A stretch of 64,000 bases of DNA from Buttiauxella agrestis (GTDB lineage Bacteria > Pseudomonadota > Gammaproteobacteria > Enterobacterales > Enterobacteriaceae), in NCBI RefSeq assembly GCF_900446255.1, contig NZ_UIGI01000001.1, forward strand, positions 584,763 through 648,762, in the 5' to 3' direction. Both the position numbers and the translations under genes were made by a program. Below the pieces are notes generated by a model, which worked only from the letters and a program-made list of their open reading frames with translations, was not told the origin of the DNA and did no database searches. Positions 23,397 through 33,344 of the stretch are shown one piece after another. The first letter of the stretch is position 1. Every line of letters starts with the position of its first letter.

Positions 23397-24332
23397 TTAA
23401 ACCCGCACCACCATCTCCAGCGCATCGCTATCTTGTAACCAGTCACGCGTGTTAATTCGCAGCATCTCCATAAAGGTATTTCCAGCCGTGGAAAGGCGCG
23501 CAATATTCGGGCATAAAATGCCGATACTGCTGGCCGGTAACACTTCACGCAAGACCAGCGGGCGCAGGTTTGGACTGTAGCCTGGAAAACGCAATCGCAC
23601 TGACGTCCACATACTCACCGCGTGGGTTTGTTCCATCATGCGTGCCATTATCCATGGCGATGAGCAGTGGATGATATTTTGCGGCAGCGGCAGGTTGTAG
23701 CGGCGAAATACTTGTCCAAGAATAGAATGTTCACCCGGTTCATCCCAGTCCAGCCACGGATAATCCATCAATTTTTTCAGCGACGTCGTGTGCGTGACGG
23801 GATGCTGATTTCCGGCGATCACCGTGTTGCTCAGGGCGTACAGCGACTCGTAATACATACTGTTTTGCGAGGTGTGATTGGCCGTCGTAATCACGGCGAT
23901 ATCCAACCGTTGGTTTTCCAGCGCATCGTGAATTTGCTGCGGGCGGCCTTCCATCACGATGAGTTTCACTCCGGGGTAACGAGCCTGGAATTGAATCAGC
24001 GTATTGGTAAATGGCCCGTAAGAGGCGGCAGAGGTGAATCCCACCCGTAACTGGCGCATCGCTTTGCCGAGCAGATTGTCGATTTCATCACGTGCCTGGT
24101 GCAAAGAGCGGTCAATGTCTCGGGCATGGCGCAGCAAAACCTGCCCATACTCATTTAACGTTACGCCGCGTGATGAGCGTTGCAGAATCGGCATGCCGAT
24201 TTCCGCTTCCATTTCCTGAATGGTTTTAGAAATGGCGGGTTGTGTGAGGTGTAACGCCTTCGCTGCTTTACCAATGCTGCCTTGCGCAGCAACTTCCAAC
24301 AAAATATCTAACTGATTTAGTTTGATTTTCAA
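23397..24332 (-). CDS. LysR-family transcriptional regulator
   Basis: DNA-binding regulator of 311 residues with the typical N-terminal winged HTH (MKIKLNQLDILLEVAAQGSI..., then KAAKALHLTQPAISKTIQEME at about 22-42) and a LysR substrate-binding domain starting near residue 95 (QLRVGFTSAASYGPFTNTLI). It is divergent from a two-gene unit encoding an MHS transporter and an M20D amidohydrolase, so it most likely controls that unit in response to its substrate. It is not close enough to AbgR to be named. The 170-bp divergent region is AT-rich and holds direct ATAAC repeats at about 24393-24410. Confidence 0.85.
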   Translation of the reverse strand: MKIKLNQLDILLEVAAQGSIGKAAKALHLTQPAISKTIQEMEAEIGMPILQRSSRGVTLNEYGQVLLRHARDIDRSLHQARDEIDNLLGKAMRQLRVGFTSAASYGPFTNTLIQFQARYPGVKLIVMEGRPQQIHDALENQRLDIAVITTANHTSQNSMYYESLYALSNTVIAGNQHPVTHTTSLKKLMDYPWLDWDEPGEHSILGQVFRRYNLPLPQNIIHCSSPWIMARMMEQTHAVSMWTSVRLRFPGYSPNLRPLVLREVLPASSIGILCPNIARLSTAGNTFMEMLRINTRDWLQDSDALEMVVRV

Positions 24333-24502
24333 TTTTCCGTCCCGCCTGAATCATCGCCGTGGTGCAAATTTTGCTCTCTCACAATACAAATAAGATAACC
24401 AAAGGCATAACTAATTTTTATGATTGTAATGTTCTTTTTTTATGCAGATAGTTAAATCAACCCCAGTTTGTTTACATCTGAGTAACAAAAAAGGACGTGA
24501 GC

Positions 24503-25837
24503 ATGAAACAGCGTGTCAGCTATGCCCAGGTGGATGGAGGAGCCTCATCCTCGCTTCCGTATGATGCGCCGTTGGTCCCGGAGCGCGCCAACTTTAAGTC
24601 GTTGGTGGCCGTCACTCTTGGCAATGGCCTCGAGATTTACGACTTTGCTGTTTACAGCTTTTTCTCGGTGATTATTGGTCATCTGTTTTTCCCCAGCTCC
24701 GACGATTACACCTCTTTGCTACTGGCGGTGGCGACATTTGGTGTTGGCTTTGTCATGCGCCCGCTGGGTAGTCTGGTGCTCGGTAACTACGCCGACAAAC
24801 ACGGACGCAAAGCGGCGATGACGCTAATCCTCGGCCTGATGTCTTTAGGCGTGATGATGGTGGCGTTTGCGCCGACCTATCATCAGGTTGGGATCCTCGC
24901 CCCGGTTGTGTTGGTCGCGGGGCGCATGTTGCAGGGCTTTTCAGCGGGCGGTGAAGTGGGGGCGGCAACTTCCTGGCTAATGGAAGCAGGGCATAAATCC
25001 AGCCGTGGATCGCGGGTGAGTTGGCAGATGACCAGCCAGGGTGGAGCGGCACTGTTTGGCGCGGCAATGGGTGCGGGCTTAAGCCACGTCCTGAGCGAAC
25101 AACAGCTTTACGACTGGGGTTGGCGTATCCCGTTTATTGTCGGCCTGGCGATTATGCCGATTGGTTTGTATATCCGCCGCCAGCTTGCAGAAACTCACTC
25201 GGTGACAGCCAATGTCGTGACAGAAAATCCGGCGTTGACGTTATGGCGTGAGCATCGCCGCGCCTTGTTGCTAGGCATTTTGCTGGTAATGAAAGGCACC
25301 ACCACGTTTTACATCATCATTTATTACATGCCTGCTTACATGGTTAACACGCTGCATATGCCCGCCAGCACCTCATGGTGGGTAAGTTTGACGGCAGCGG
25401 CGCTGACATTATTGGTGCCGTTCTTTGGCGGTAAACTGGCGGATAAACTCCCTAAGCGAAAACCGATCCTGATCGGCTGTGCACTAGGATCGTTCATCCT
25501 GATTTGGCCAATTTTCGCCACGATTTTACACGGCGCACCGCTGGGCGTGACGCTGGCGCTGATAGCACTCGATCAGATCCTCGCCAATATCAGTTCGGCC
25601 GCCTTTTTCTTGTTGATCCTCGAAGCATTCCCAAAAGCGGTTCGCGCCTCCGGTATGGCGTTGGTTTATGCCATCGGCGTTACGTTGTTTGGCGGCTTCG
25701 CTCAGTTAATTGTGACCTGGTTGCTAAAAGTCACCGGGCAACCGATGGCTCCCGCCTGGTATTTGATGTTCTGCGCCGTTGTGACTTTCGCGGCATTACT
25801 TGCCTGGCATGAACGCAAAACTTTCTGTGATGAATAA
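24503..25837 (+). CDS. MFS transporter, metabolite:H+ symporter (MHS) family
   Basis: Twelve-helix proton-coupled transporter of 444 residues in the group that includes ProP, ShiA and KgtP. Key stretches are GNGLEIYDFAVYSFFSVIIG at the first helix, the loop 2-3 motif NYADKHGRKAAM and RMLQGFSAGGEVGAATSWL. The ATG at 24503 is chosen over the GTG at 24497 because AAGGA lies at a proper distance only for the ATG. It is followed after 14 bp by an amidohydrolase gene, so it probably imports the amide or acyl-amino acid that enzyme cleaves. Confidence 0.85.
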   Translation: MKQRVSYAQVDGGASSSLPYDAPLVPERANFKSLVAVTLGNGLEIYDFAVYSFFSVIIGHLFFPSSDDYTSLLLAVATFGVGFVMRPLGSLVLGNYADKHGRKAAMTLILGLMSLGVMMVAFAPTYHQVGILAPVVLVAGRMLQGFSAGGEVGAATSWLMEAGHKSSRGSRVSWQMTSQGGAALFGAAMGAGLSHVLSEQQLYDWGWRIPFIVGLAIMPIGLYIRRQLAETHSVTANVVTENPALTLWREHRRALLLGILLVMKGTTTFYIIIYYMPAYMVNTLHMPASTSWWVSLTAAALTLLVPFFGGKLADKLPKRKPILIGCALGSFILIWPIFATILHGAPLGVTLALIALDQILANISSAAFFLLILEAFPKAVRASGMALVYAIGVTLFGGFAQLIVTWLLKVTGQPMAPAWYLMFCAVVTFAALLAWHERKTFCDE

Positions 25838-25851
25838 AAAGGAATAACCCT

Positions 25852-27021
25852 ATGCTTATTAAAGAAATTCTTGATAACGAAGCAGAAATGATCGCGATTC
25901 GCCGCGATTTTCACCAACATCCGGAATTAGGTTTTGAAGAGTTCCGCACCAGCGATCGCATCGCCCAATTGCTGAAGGACTGGGGTTACGAAGTGCATCG
26001 TGGCCTGGGCGGAACAGGCGTGGTTGGGACATTAAAAGTCGGGAATGGCGGTAAGCGTCTGGGGATCCGTGCTGATATGGATGCACTGCCGATGCAGGAG
26101 CAAACCGGGCTGCCATGGGCCAGTGTGAACGCGGGGAAAATGCATGCCTGCGGCCATGATGGACACTGCGCTATTTTATTGTCGGCGGCACGTTATCTGG
26201 CAGAACATCGCCCATTCAGCGGGACGCTGCATTTGATTTTCCAGCCGTCAGAAGAGTCTATCGGCGGCGCTAAGAGAATGATTGATGACGGTTTATTCAA
26301 ACTCTTTCAGTGTGATGCGGTGTTTGGCTTGCACAATTTCCCGCTGCTTCCTGCCGGGGAAATTGCCACCAAACCTGGCGCACTGATGGCCTCGTCAGAC
26401 AGCATGACGATCACGCTTGAAGGCAAGGGCGGCCACGGATCGATGCCGGAGCACTGTATTGATCCCACGGTGGCGGGGGCGTCGATCGTGATGGCGCTCC
26501 AAACTATTGTCTCGCGCAATGTCGATCCGCAAGATTCAGCGGTGGTGACGGTCGGGAGCCTGCAAAGCGGCACCACGCATAACATCATCCCGCACAGCGC
26601 GGTGCTGAAGCTCAATATGCGTACCTTTAAGTCTGAGGTGCGTGATGCAGTGAAACTGCGCATTCAGCAGCTGGTTCATGCTCAGGCGGAAAGTTTTGGC
26701 GTGAAGGCGTCGATTGCGGTGGATTTCGGCTACCCGGTGACGGTGAATGATCCCCAGCAAACTGAGTTTGCTCTGCAGATCGCACGCGACGTTTTTGGTG
26801 CTGATAAAGTCGCGGATCCTGCGACGGTGAAAAGTGCGATGGGCAGCGAAGATTTCTCGTTCATGCTCGAAGAAGTTCCCGGCTGCTATCTGTGGTTGGG
26901 TACGGCGACCGGCAACAATGACTACTCGGTTCACCATCCTTTATATCAGTTTAACGATGCCTGTATTTCCAGCGGCGCGACCTACTGGGTCAAGCTGACT
27001 GAGTCATTCTTACGCTCGTAA
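25852..27021 (+). CDS. M20D-family amidohydrolase (hippurate hydrolase/aminoacylase-like)
   Basis: Metal-dependent hydrolase of 389 residues related to hippuricase, IAA-amino acid hydrolases and AbgA/AbgB. Metal-ligand motifs are visible: HACGHDGH, the glutamates in QPSEESIGG, the histidine in FGLHNFPLLPAG, and GSEDFSFMLEEVPGCYLWLG near the C-terminus. ADMDALPMQE is the conserved substrate-side segment. It would release an amino acid from an N-acyl conjugate in the cytoplasm. AAGGAATAA precedes the ATG. Operon with the upstream MHS transporter; exact substrate unknown. Confidence 0.88.
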   Translation: MLIKEILDNEAEMIAIRRDFHQHPELGFEEFRTSDRIAQLLKDWGYEVHRGLGGTGVVGTLKVGNGGKRLGIRADMDALPMQEQTGLPWASVNAGKMHACGHDGHCAILLSAARYLAEHRPFSGTLHLIFQPSEESIGGAKRMIDDGLFKLFQCDAVFGLHNFPLLPAGEIATKPGALMASSDSMTITLEGKGGHGSMPEHCIDPTVAGASIVMALQTIVSRNVDPQDSAVVTVGSLQSGTTHNIIPHSAVLKLNMRTFKSEVRDAVKLRIQQLVHAQAESFGVKASIAVDFGYPVTVNDPQQTEFALQIARDVFGADKVADPATVKSAMGSEDFSFMLEEVPGCYLWLGTATGNNDYSVHHPLYQFNDACISSGATYWVKLTESFLRS

Positions 27022-27032
27022 ATTACAACTTT

Positions 27033-27085
27033 CTGCTGACGGTGAATAACCCTGGGTTTTCTAGACTGAAAGAAAACGTCAGCAG
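27033..27085 (+). other. Inverted repeat before the methyltransferase gene
   Basis: CTGCTGAC (27033-27040) and GTCAGCAG (27078-27085) are perfect inverted arms 37 bp apart, between the amidohydrolase stop and the next start codon. The right arm runs into the AGAGG ribosome binding site of the methyltransferase gene. It could be an operator or an RNA hairpin affecting translation; no U-tract follows. Confidence 0.4.
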
Positions 27086-27094
27086 AGGTTATAC

Positions 27095-28111
27095 ATGTCC
27101 TGGCAACCTTTTCTCTCAGTGATCCCAGGAGCTGTGCCTGTGGATCTCGCCGTAAAAAATATCACTTACAGCGACATAAGTGATGACTGGCCGATGAAGG
27201 ATCAGGTTTCAGAACAGATCGACGATATTAACCTGCAGTTAGTCAACGATCCGACGCTTGAGGCGCCGGAGATCTTCTTAGATAGCGAGGGAAAACGCCG
27301 CATACGCTGTCGCAATAAACTCTCGGAACTCGCTTTCCATCATCGTCCTGCCCTCGAAGAATGGCGTTGCCAGCTGGTTCCTACCGCGCTGGCACTTTGG
27401 GCTGTACAGCATCCGCTGGCGGAGCGCCTGATAAGCGGTGGGGAAATGGATATCCACAGCCGACCCTGGTTTATCCACGCCAATGATGCGCGAGGGATTC
27501 GCTCGCGCGCCAAAGTGATGGCGAGCATTGCGGATATTCATCTTAATAATAGTGTCTCAGGAAATTGGGTGAGCCTGGCCTGTGGCGCGGCGGTGCCGGT
27601 TTTAAAGACGCTGCGTGGGGCAAAACTCAGGGCGCAAAAATTCACTTTATTGCTGATTGATCACGACCGGCAATCGCTGAAATTTGCCCGAGGCCTTGCG
27701 ACACAATATGGGCTGGTGGAAGGGCATCATTTTCAGTTACTGATGCGCAATTTATTCGACCGGATGGTGGTGAGTGACAAACTGGTTCAGGAGTTAGGCG
27801 AACAGTCTGCGGAGCTGGTTGATGGTCTGGGGATATTTGAATATTTCTCGGAGTCCGAAGCGGTGCATTTTATTCGCCACGCGCTACGTTTGGTCAAACC
27901 CGGCGGCGTATTGATCGTTTCAAATATGCTTAAAACCAGTCCGCAAATTGATTTCGCGCTGCGTTGTGTGGGCTGGACGACGATATATCCGCGAACGCTT
28001 TTCGAGCTGAGGGATATTGTTCTGGCGGCGGGAATCAATCTGCAAAATGTCACGGTGACATTACCCAGCGACGGGGTTTACGCGGTGCTGGAAATCAATG
28101 TGAAGCAATAA
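27095..28111 (+). CDS. Class I SAM-dependent methyltransferase-like protein of unknown function
   Basis: The 338-residue protein is not one I can name. Residues from about 155 form a Rossmann-type methyltransferase core: a degenerate motif I (WVSLACGAAVPVLKTL instead of the usual GxGxG), an acidic motif TLLLIDHDRQSLKFARGLA, and post-motif strands LGIFEYFSESEAVHFIRHAL and LVKPGGVLIVSNM. The first 150 residues have no recognised domain and contain an acidic segment (SEQIDDINLQLVNDPTLEAPE). There is no signal peptide or membrane segment. It stands alone between the amidohydrolase and the convergent yjjA. Confidence 0.65.
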   Translation: MSWQPFLSVIPGAVPVDLAVKNITYSDISDDWPMKDQVSEQIDDINLQLVNDPTLEAPEIFLDSEGKRRIRCRNKLSELAFHHRPALEEWRCQLVPTALALWAVQHPLAERLISGGEMDIHSRPWFIHANDARGIRSRAKVMASIADIHLNNSVSGNWVSLACGAAVPVLKTLRGAKLRAQKFTLLLIDHDRQSLKFARGLATQYGLVEGHHFQLLMRNLFDRMVVSDKLVQELGEQSAELVDGLGIFEYFSESEAVHFIRHALRLVKPGGVLIVSNMLKTSPQIDFALRCVGWTTIYPRTLFELRDIVLAAGINLQNVTVTLPSDGVYAVLEINVKQ

Positions 28112-28145
28112 ACCTGCTCAGACTTTAATTAAGGAATGAGCAGGT
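28112..28145. terminator. Possible bidirectional hairpin between methyltransferase gene and yjjA
   Basis: ACCTGCTCA (28112-28120) and TGAGCAGGT (28137-28145) form a perfect 9-bp stem with a 16-base loop in the 41-bp gap between convergent genes. It lacks a clear U-tract, so terminator activity is uncertain. Confidence 0.4.
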
Positions 28146-28152
28146 CATCTTA

Positions 28153-28653
28153 TTAAGACAGGTAATTCATGCCTTGTTTCAGCACAAAATCACATGCCTG
28201 AGTTTTTACTTTTTCTGCCAGGGATGAGTTGCCGATGGTATTCAGATTCACCTGCTGGTCTTTACCGGTATTGAGCAGCCCCATCAAGCCCTGGGTGTAA
28301 TCTTGCGGCTGGCTTTCTTTGGTGCCGCTGTCCAAGCCCAGCTTATCGAGAAGTTGGTTCTTCACGTTGTCGGTATTGGTGGCGGAAACCAGCTTGTTCT
28401 TCATGCAGTACTGCAAGATGCCTGCGGCGTTGGTCATAGTGTCAGCACTCAGGGCGTTAGTTCCGCCGCCGAGCAGGCTGGTCAGTGAGGCGACAGAGTT
28501 GCCCGTGGTGCCAGTATTGCTGGTGCTGGTGGATTTGCTTAACTCATTTGCCGCGCTGGAGAGCTGATCCTGCCAGCTTGCTGCCATCGCCTGACCGGCA
28601 AATACGGATGTTGCCAGTGCCAGAGCGCATAAAACCTTTTTGCTTGCTTTCAT
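28153..28653 (-). CDS. yjjA: DUF2501 exported protein YjjA
   Basis: Small periplasmic protein of unknown function, 166 residues, with a clear signal peptide (cleavage likely after residue 24, GQAMA|ASW). The mature part has a Ser/Thr/Asn-rich linker, then conserved DUF2501 segments AGILQYCMKNKLVSATNTDNV, LLDKLGLDSG and EKVKTQACDFVLKQGMNYL, with two cysteines likely to form a disulfide. It matches E. coli YjjA (about 164 aa). In E. coli dnaC and dnaT lie between yjjA and yjjB; here a TetR gene occupies that interval. Confidence 0.9.
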   Translation of the reverse strand: MKASKKVLCALALATSVFAGQAMAASWQDQLSSAANELSKSTSTSNTGTTGNSVASLTSLLGGGTNALSADTMTNAAGILQYCMKNKLVSATNTDNVKNQLLDKLGLDSGTKESQPQDYTQGLMGLLNTGKDQQVNLNTIGNSSLAEKVKTQACDFVLKQGMNYLS

Positions 28654-28713
28654 CTGTTTATACTCTTTTCGATAACCTGCATTGCAGGAGAATTTTCGTC
28701 GAGTATAGCGCTT

Positions 28714-28739
28714 TCTCTGAACTCATTAGAGTTCAGAGA
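28714..28739. promoter_or_regulatory. 26-bp perfect palindrome upstream of yjjA
   Basis: TCTCTGAACTC (28714-28724), loop ATTA, GAGTTCAGAGA (28729-28739): an 11-bp perfect stem 61-86 bp upstream of the yjjA start and 30 bp after the TetR stop codon. It has no U-tract on either strand, which argues against a simple terminator and leaves an operator as the better reading. Confidence 0.5.
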
Positions 28740-28768
28740 GTTCTTAAAGCTTCCAGATTGCGGGGTTT

Positions 28769-29410
28769 TTATGGCCCGATGTAGCGCAGCACGACTTTTA
28801 CCGCCATTTCACGGTAATGCGCGGTGCTATCAACCGGCTCTGAACCATCTTCAAAGAAGTTCGAGAATGTGTAGCTGTTCGCGACATGGTAGAAGCTAAA
28901 ACTACTGATCAGGCGGTGTACGTCTTTGGCCGTCACGAGCTTATTAAACAGCTGTTTTTCCTGGCCGCGGGTTAACACATCTTCGAGTAATTCCAGGGCG
29001 CTGCGGTTTATTTCGCGCAGGTAGGCTGACTCTTTCACAAAGCGCCCGCGCTGCATGTTTTCCATGCAAATAATACGAATGAAATCCGGATGGGTGGCGT
29101 GGAAATCAAATGTCCATTCCACCAGTTCCACCATGGCTTCGACCGGCGGTTGATGAGACAGATTTAGCTGGCGTTCACAGCTGCGGATTTGGGTGTAGAC
29201 ATATTCAAGCACCTGAACATAAAGCAGTTCTTTGCTCTTGAAGTGATAAACCACCATGCGTTTTGTGGTGTTGGCCTTTTCTGCGATTTGCTCCATGCGT
29301 GCGCCGTTAAGGCCAAATTCAGCGAACAAACTAATGGCGCTGAAGAAAATCTTTTCTTTCAGACTGGCGTCATCAAAACGCTCAGGAAGATAAATTTCGT
29401 GGGTTTCCAC
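28769..29410 (-). CDS. TetR-family transcriptional regulator
   Basis: One-component repressor of 213 residues. The N-terminal TetR HTH reads KEKIFFSAISLFAEFGLNGA...MEQIAEKANTTKRMVVYHFKSKELLY; the ligand domain holds EWTFDFHATHPDFIRIICMEN. The start chosen is GTG at 29410 (VETHEIYLPERFDD) because AAGGAG lies at the right distance; the upstream ATG at 29485 would add a non-conserved segment spanning a perfect inverted repeat. Its C-terminal domain resembles regulators of aromatic or acid catabolism, but the ligand is unknown. It lies where dnaTC is in E. coli, downstream of yjjPB in the same direction. Confidence 0.82.
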   Translation of the reverse strand: METHEIYLPERFDDASLKEKIFFSAISLFAEFGLNGARMEQIAEKANTTKRMVVYHFKSKELLYVQVLEYVYTQIRSCERQLNLSHQPPVEAMVELVEWTFDFHATHPDFIRIICMENMQRGRFVKESAYLREINRSALELLEDVLTRGQEKQLFNKLVTAKDVHRLISSFSFYHVANSYTFSNFFEDGSEPVDSTAHYREMAVKVVLRYIGP

Positions 29411-29420
29411 GCAAGGCTCC

Positions 29421-29466
29421 TTAATGTCATCAGGCCGCTGGTACCGCCCAGGCCAGATGACATTAA
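29421..29466. promoter_or_regulatory. Perfect inverted repeat at the TetR gene leader
   Basis: TTAATGTCATC (29421-29431) and GATGACATTAA (29456-29466) are perfect 11-bp inverted arms separated by 24 bp. The left arm overlaps the AAGGAG ribosome binding site (plus-strand 29417-29422) of the TetR gene. It is a strong candidate for an autoregulatory operator, or, in RNA, a hairpin that hides the ribosome binding site. Confidence 0.55.
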
Positions 29467-29518
29467 AACAAGTTTGCGCGGGCAAAGCACTGATGAGTTA
29501 GCGAAGCCCTGAAACACA

Positions 29519-29992
29519 TCACACTCGCGGGCGTTTACGGTAAAGCCAAAGCCCCGGAATAGATAAGCCAATCGATAACGCCCCCACAATAAATGACGCT
29601 TTCAGGAAGTTGGTAAGCAACTGAATCATGAGGTCTTCGGTGTAACCAAAGTGGCTGAGTTTCACGGCCGAAATCATGGCTGTGTAGGCTGAAATTCCCG
29701 GAAACATCGGGATCACGGCGGCTACGGTAAAGACTTTGGGGTGCGCCAGGTACCAGCGCGACCACTGAATGCCGATGCTCCCGACCAGCAGCGAAGCAAT
29801 AAATGTGCTCCACTCAATGTTCAGGCCAGCGGTCATCATCGCCATTCTGGAGCCGTGACCAATCGCCCCGAGTAGAGCGCAATACGGCAATGCGCGTTGC
29901 GGAACATTAAACACTAACGCAAAACCCACGGCGGGGATGGCCGCCAGCGCCATGTCTTGTAACAGCGCCAGCAAAAAGTCGATTATTCCCAT
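29519..29992 (-). CDS. yjjB: ThrE-family succinate exporter subunit YjjB
   Basis: Small membrane partner of YjjP; the YjjPB pair exports succinate in E. coli. The 157-residue protein equals E. coli YjjB in length and has four to five membrane segments, with [24 protein letters not shown] and [23 protein letters not shown], the hallmark of the split ThrE family. The frame is open to 30070, but the ATG at 29992 ([14 protein letters not shown]) matches the family and overlaps yjjP by 10 bp, as in E. coli. Confidence 0.94.
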   Translation of the reverse strand: MGIIDFLLALLQDMALAAIPAVGFALVFNVPQRALPYCALLGAIGHGSRMAMMTAGLNIEWSTFIASLLVGSIGIQWSRWYLAHPKVFTVAAVIPMFPGISAYTAMISAVKLSHFGYTEDLMIQLLTNFLKASFIVGALSIGLSIPGLWLYRKRPRV

Positions 29993-30759
29993 CCTTTTAG
30001 CCCCCATAACGACATCGCCATCACCACACCAATGCAGGTGGCCAGTGTGAGTAAACTGGCCATTGCCCATCGGGCAAGCCCGGTGTTGACGTGGCCTTTA
30101 AACATATCGGCGACGGCGTTTATTAATGGGAACCCAGGCACCAGCAGCAAGACGCTGGCCGCCATCGCAATATTTGATGTGGTGGCAAATGGCCCTTTGG
30201 CGATGAGTAAGCCAGAAATGGTGGTGGCGACAAATGCCGTGATACAGAAGTTAATCTGTGGATGTAAATGGCGTGCGGTGAGTATCAGTCGGACATACAT
30301 CGCCACTGAACCTGCCAGAAACGCGATAAATGCGCCATCCCAACCGCCCTTATTGAGCTTACAGAAACAGCCGCAGGAAAGTCCGACCATCAACACCACC
30401 AACCAGCGCGGGTAACGCAGCGGTTTAATATGCTCGAAGCGCTTTAAAACATCTTTGCAATCCAATAGCTTGTGTTCGGCCATGATCACAATGTGCTGCA
30501 CCTCCGTCACCACATGCATGTTGATGCCGCGGTCGATGTTTTTGCGCGTGGTCGTGAGGCACTGATTATCTTTGATGGTACTCAGAACAATGGCGTTCGC
30601 TGAAATGGAGCTTTCAACGCTATCCATCCCTAAAGCGATGCCCAGACGGCTGGAAAGTTCTTCAACCAGCGCACTTTCCGCACCGTGTTGCAGCAAGAAA
30701 AGACCGCATTGAATACAGAGCCGGGTGACATCGCGCTGTAAGTTTACTTCTGTCGACAT
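29983..30759 (-). CDS. yjjP: ThrE-family succinate exporter subunit YjjP
   Basis: Larger subunit of the YjjPB dicarboxylate exporter, 258 residues (E. coli 256). The N-terminal soluble part ([30 protein letters not shown]) carries the DUF1212 signature; about five membrane helices follow, ending in [29 protein letters not shown] precedes the ATG. It is divergent from pobA across 301 bp. Confidence 0.94.
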   Translation of the reverse strand: MSTEVNLQRDVTRLCIQCGLFLLQHGAESALVEELSSRLGIALGMDSVESSISANAIVLSTIKDNQCLTTTRKNIDRGINMHVVTEVQHIVIMAEHKLLDCKDVLKRFEHIKPLRYPRWLVVLMVGLSCGCFCKLNKGGWDGAFIAFLAGSVAMYVRLILTARHLHPQINFCITAFVATTISGLLIAKGPFATTSNIAMAASVLLLVPGFPLINAVADMFKGHVNTGLARWAMASLLTLATCIGVVMAMSLWGLKGWE

Positions 30760-32245
<1,486 letters not shown>

Positions 32246-32284
32246 ACTACACTTGTTCGAGGTAACTTTGGACAAGAGGATGGT

Positions 32285-33163
32285 ATGAGTCTGAACACCG
32301 GTATTCCGGTCTTTAAACTTTATGGTGAAAGCCGCATTTGGCCTGCGGCGGATTTGCTGCATTGTGAGTCTATTCACAGTCGCAGCAGTCTATATGAATG
32401 GCATATTCGTATTCATCAGCATGCCGATTTGGTTCAGTTGCTGTATCTGCATAAAGGGCAGGTGGAGATAGATATTGAAGGCGAGAAGCATCACGTGGCT
32501 CATGCCTGTCTGCAAGTGGTGCCTGCATTATGTGTGCACGGTTTTAAATTTTCACCCGGCGCTCAGGGTTACATTCTTTCGTTTTCAGCGCCCTTGATGG
32601 CCCAATTTGAACAGCAGTTTGGCCGACCTTTGCAAGTGTTAGCGCAAGCCGCTTGCGTCCCGGTGAAGGGTTCACGCAGGCAAATTAATACGTTGTTCAG
32701 CACATTACAGAATGAGTATGAAGGACAGGGCGAGGCACGAGATATGATGCTTCATTCGCTGATTAGTGCGCTGTTGGTCTGGCTTAATCGCCAGTGCGCT
32801 CCCGCGCCTGGCGGCAGTTCGCGTGTTGAACGAAAGCGTTCTGTTATTCATCAGTTTAATCAATTAGTGGAACGCCACTATCGTGAGCAATTATCGGTAA
32901 CGCATTATGCAACGGTGGTGGGTTTATCGAGCGTTCATCTGAACAACTTGTGCCATGAGTTTTATGGCTGTAGCGCGCTTAACGTTCTGCATCAGCGCGT
33001 GTTGCTTGAAGCCAGGCGTAGTTTGCTTTATACCAGCATGACGATAAGCCAGATCTCGGAATATCTTGGATTCAGCGATGCGACTTATTTTTCTCGTTTT
33101 TTCCGCCGTTATACCGGGACGACACCAAAAGGTTTTCGCAATCATCCCATTCATGAGATGTAA
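32285..33163 (+). CDS. pobR: AraC-family regulator, PobR-like
   Basis: Transcriptional activator of 292 residues with an N-terminal cupin-like sensing domain (HQHADLVQLLYLHKGQVEIDIEGEKHHV) and a C-terminal double HTH (HYATVVGLSSVHLNNLCHEFYG, then SMTISQISEYLGFSDATYFSRFFRRYTGTTPKGFRN). AraC-type PobR proteins activate pobA in response to 4-hydroxybenzoate. Here the gene is downstream of pobA in the same direction, 39 bp away, whereas pobR is divergent in Acinetobacter and many pseudomonads. An AAGAGGATGGT sequence precedes the ATG. The role is inferred from family and position. Confidence 0.8.
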   Translation: MSLNTGIPVFKLYGESRIWPAADLLHCESIHSRSSLYEWHIRIHQHADLVQLLYLHKGQVEIDIEGEKHHVAHACLQVVPALCVHGFKFSPGAQGYILSFSAPLMAQFEQQFGRPLQVLAQAACVPVKGSRRQINTLFSTLQNEYEGQGEARDMMLHSLISALLVWLNRQCAPAPGGSSRVERKRSVIHQFNQLVERHYREQLSVTHYATVVGLSSVHLNNLCHEFYGCSALNVLHQRVLLEARRSLLYTSMTISQISEYLGFSDATYFSRFFRRYTGTTPKGFRNHPIHEM

Positions 33164-33344
33164 TATATTTAATAAAAATTAATGCGCTATTAACTATGGC
33201 TAATTTAAAACATCAGAAATTTGTAAATAATGTCACTGACGGAAATAATATTTCATCATAAATATTTCTTTCTGTTTTAAATGTTGACTGAGAAGTCTTA
33301 TCCTTCCTTTTTATAGTTTGTTATATATTAGTCAAAGGAATGAT
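33164..33344. promoter_or_regulatory. AT-rich leader of the LuxR-type regulator pair
   Basis: This 181-bp stretch is strongly AT-rich (long runs of A/T with TAATATATTTAATAAAAATT-like composition) compared with flanking genes. In E. coli the yjjQ-bglJ operon is silenced by H-NS, and such composition is the usual target, so silencing here is a reasonable inference. No gene is seen in it. Confidence 0.45.
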
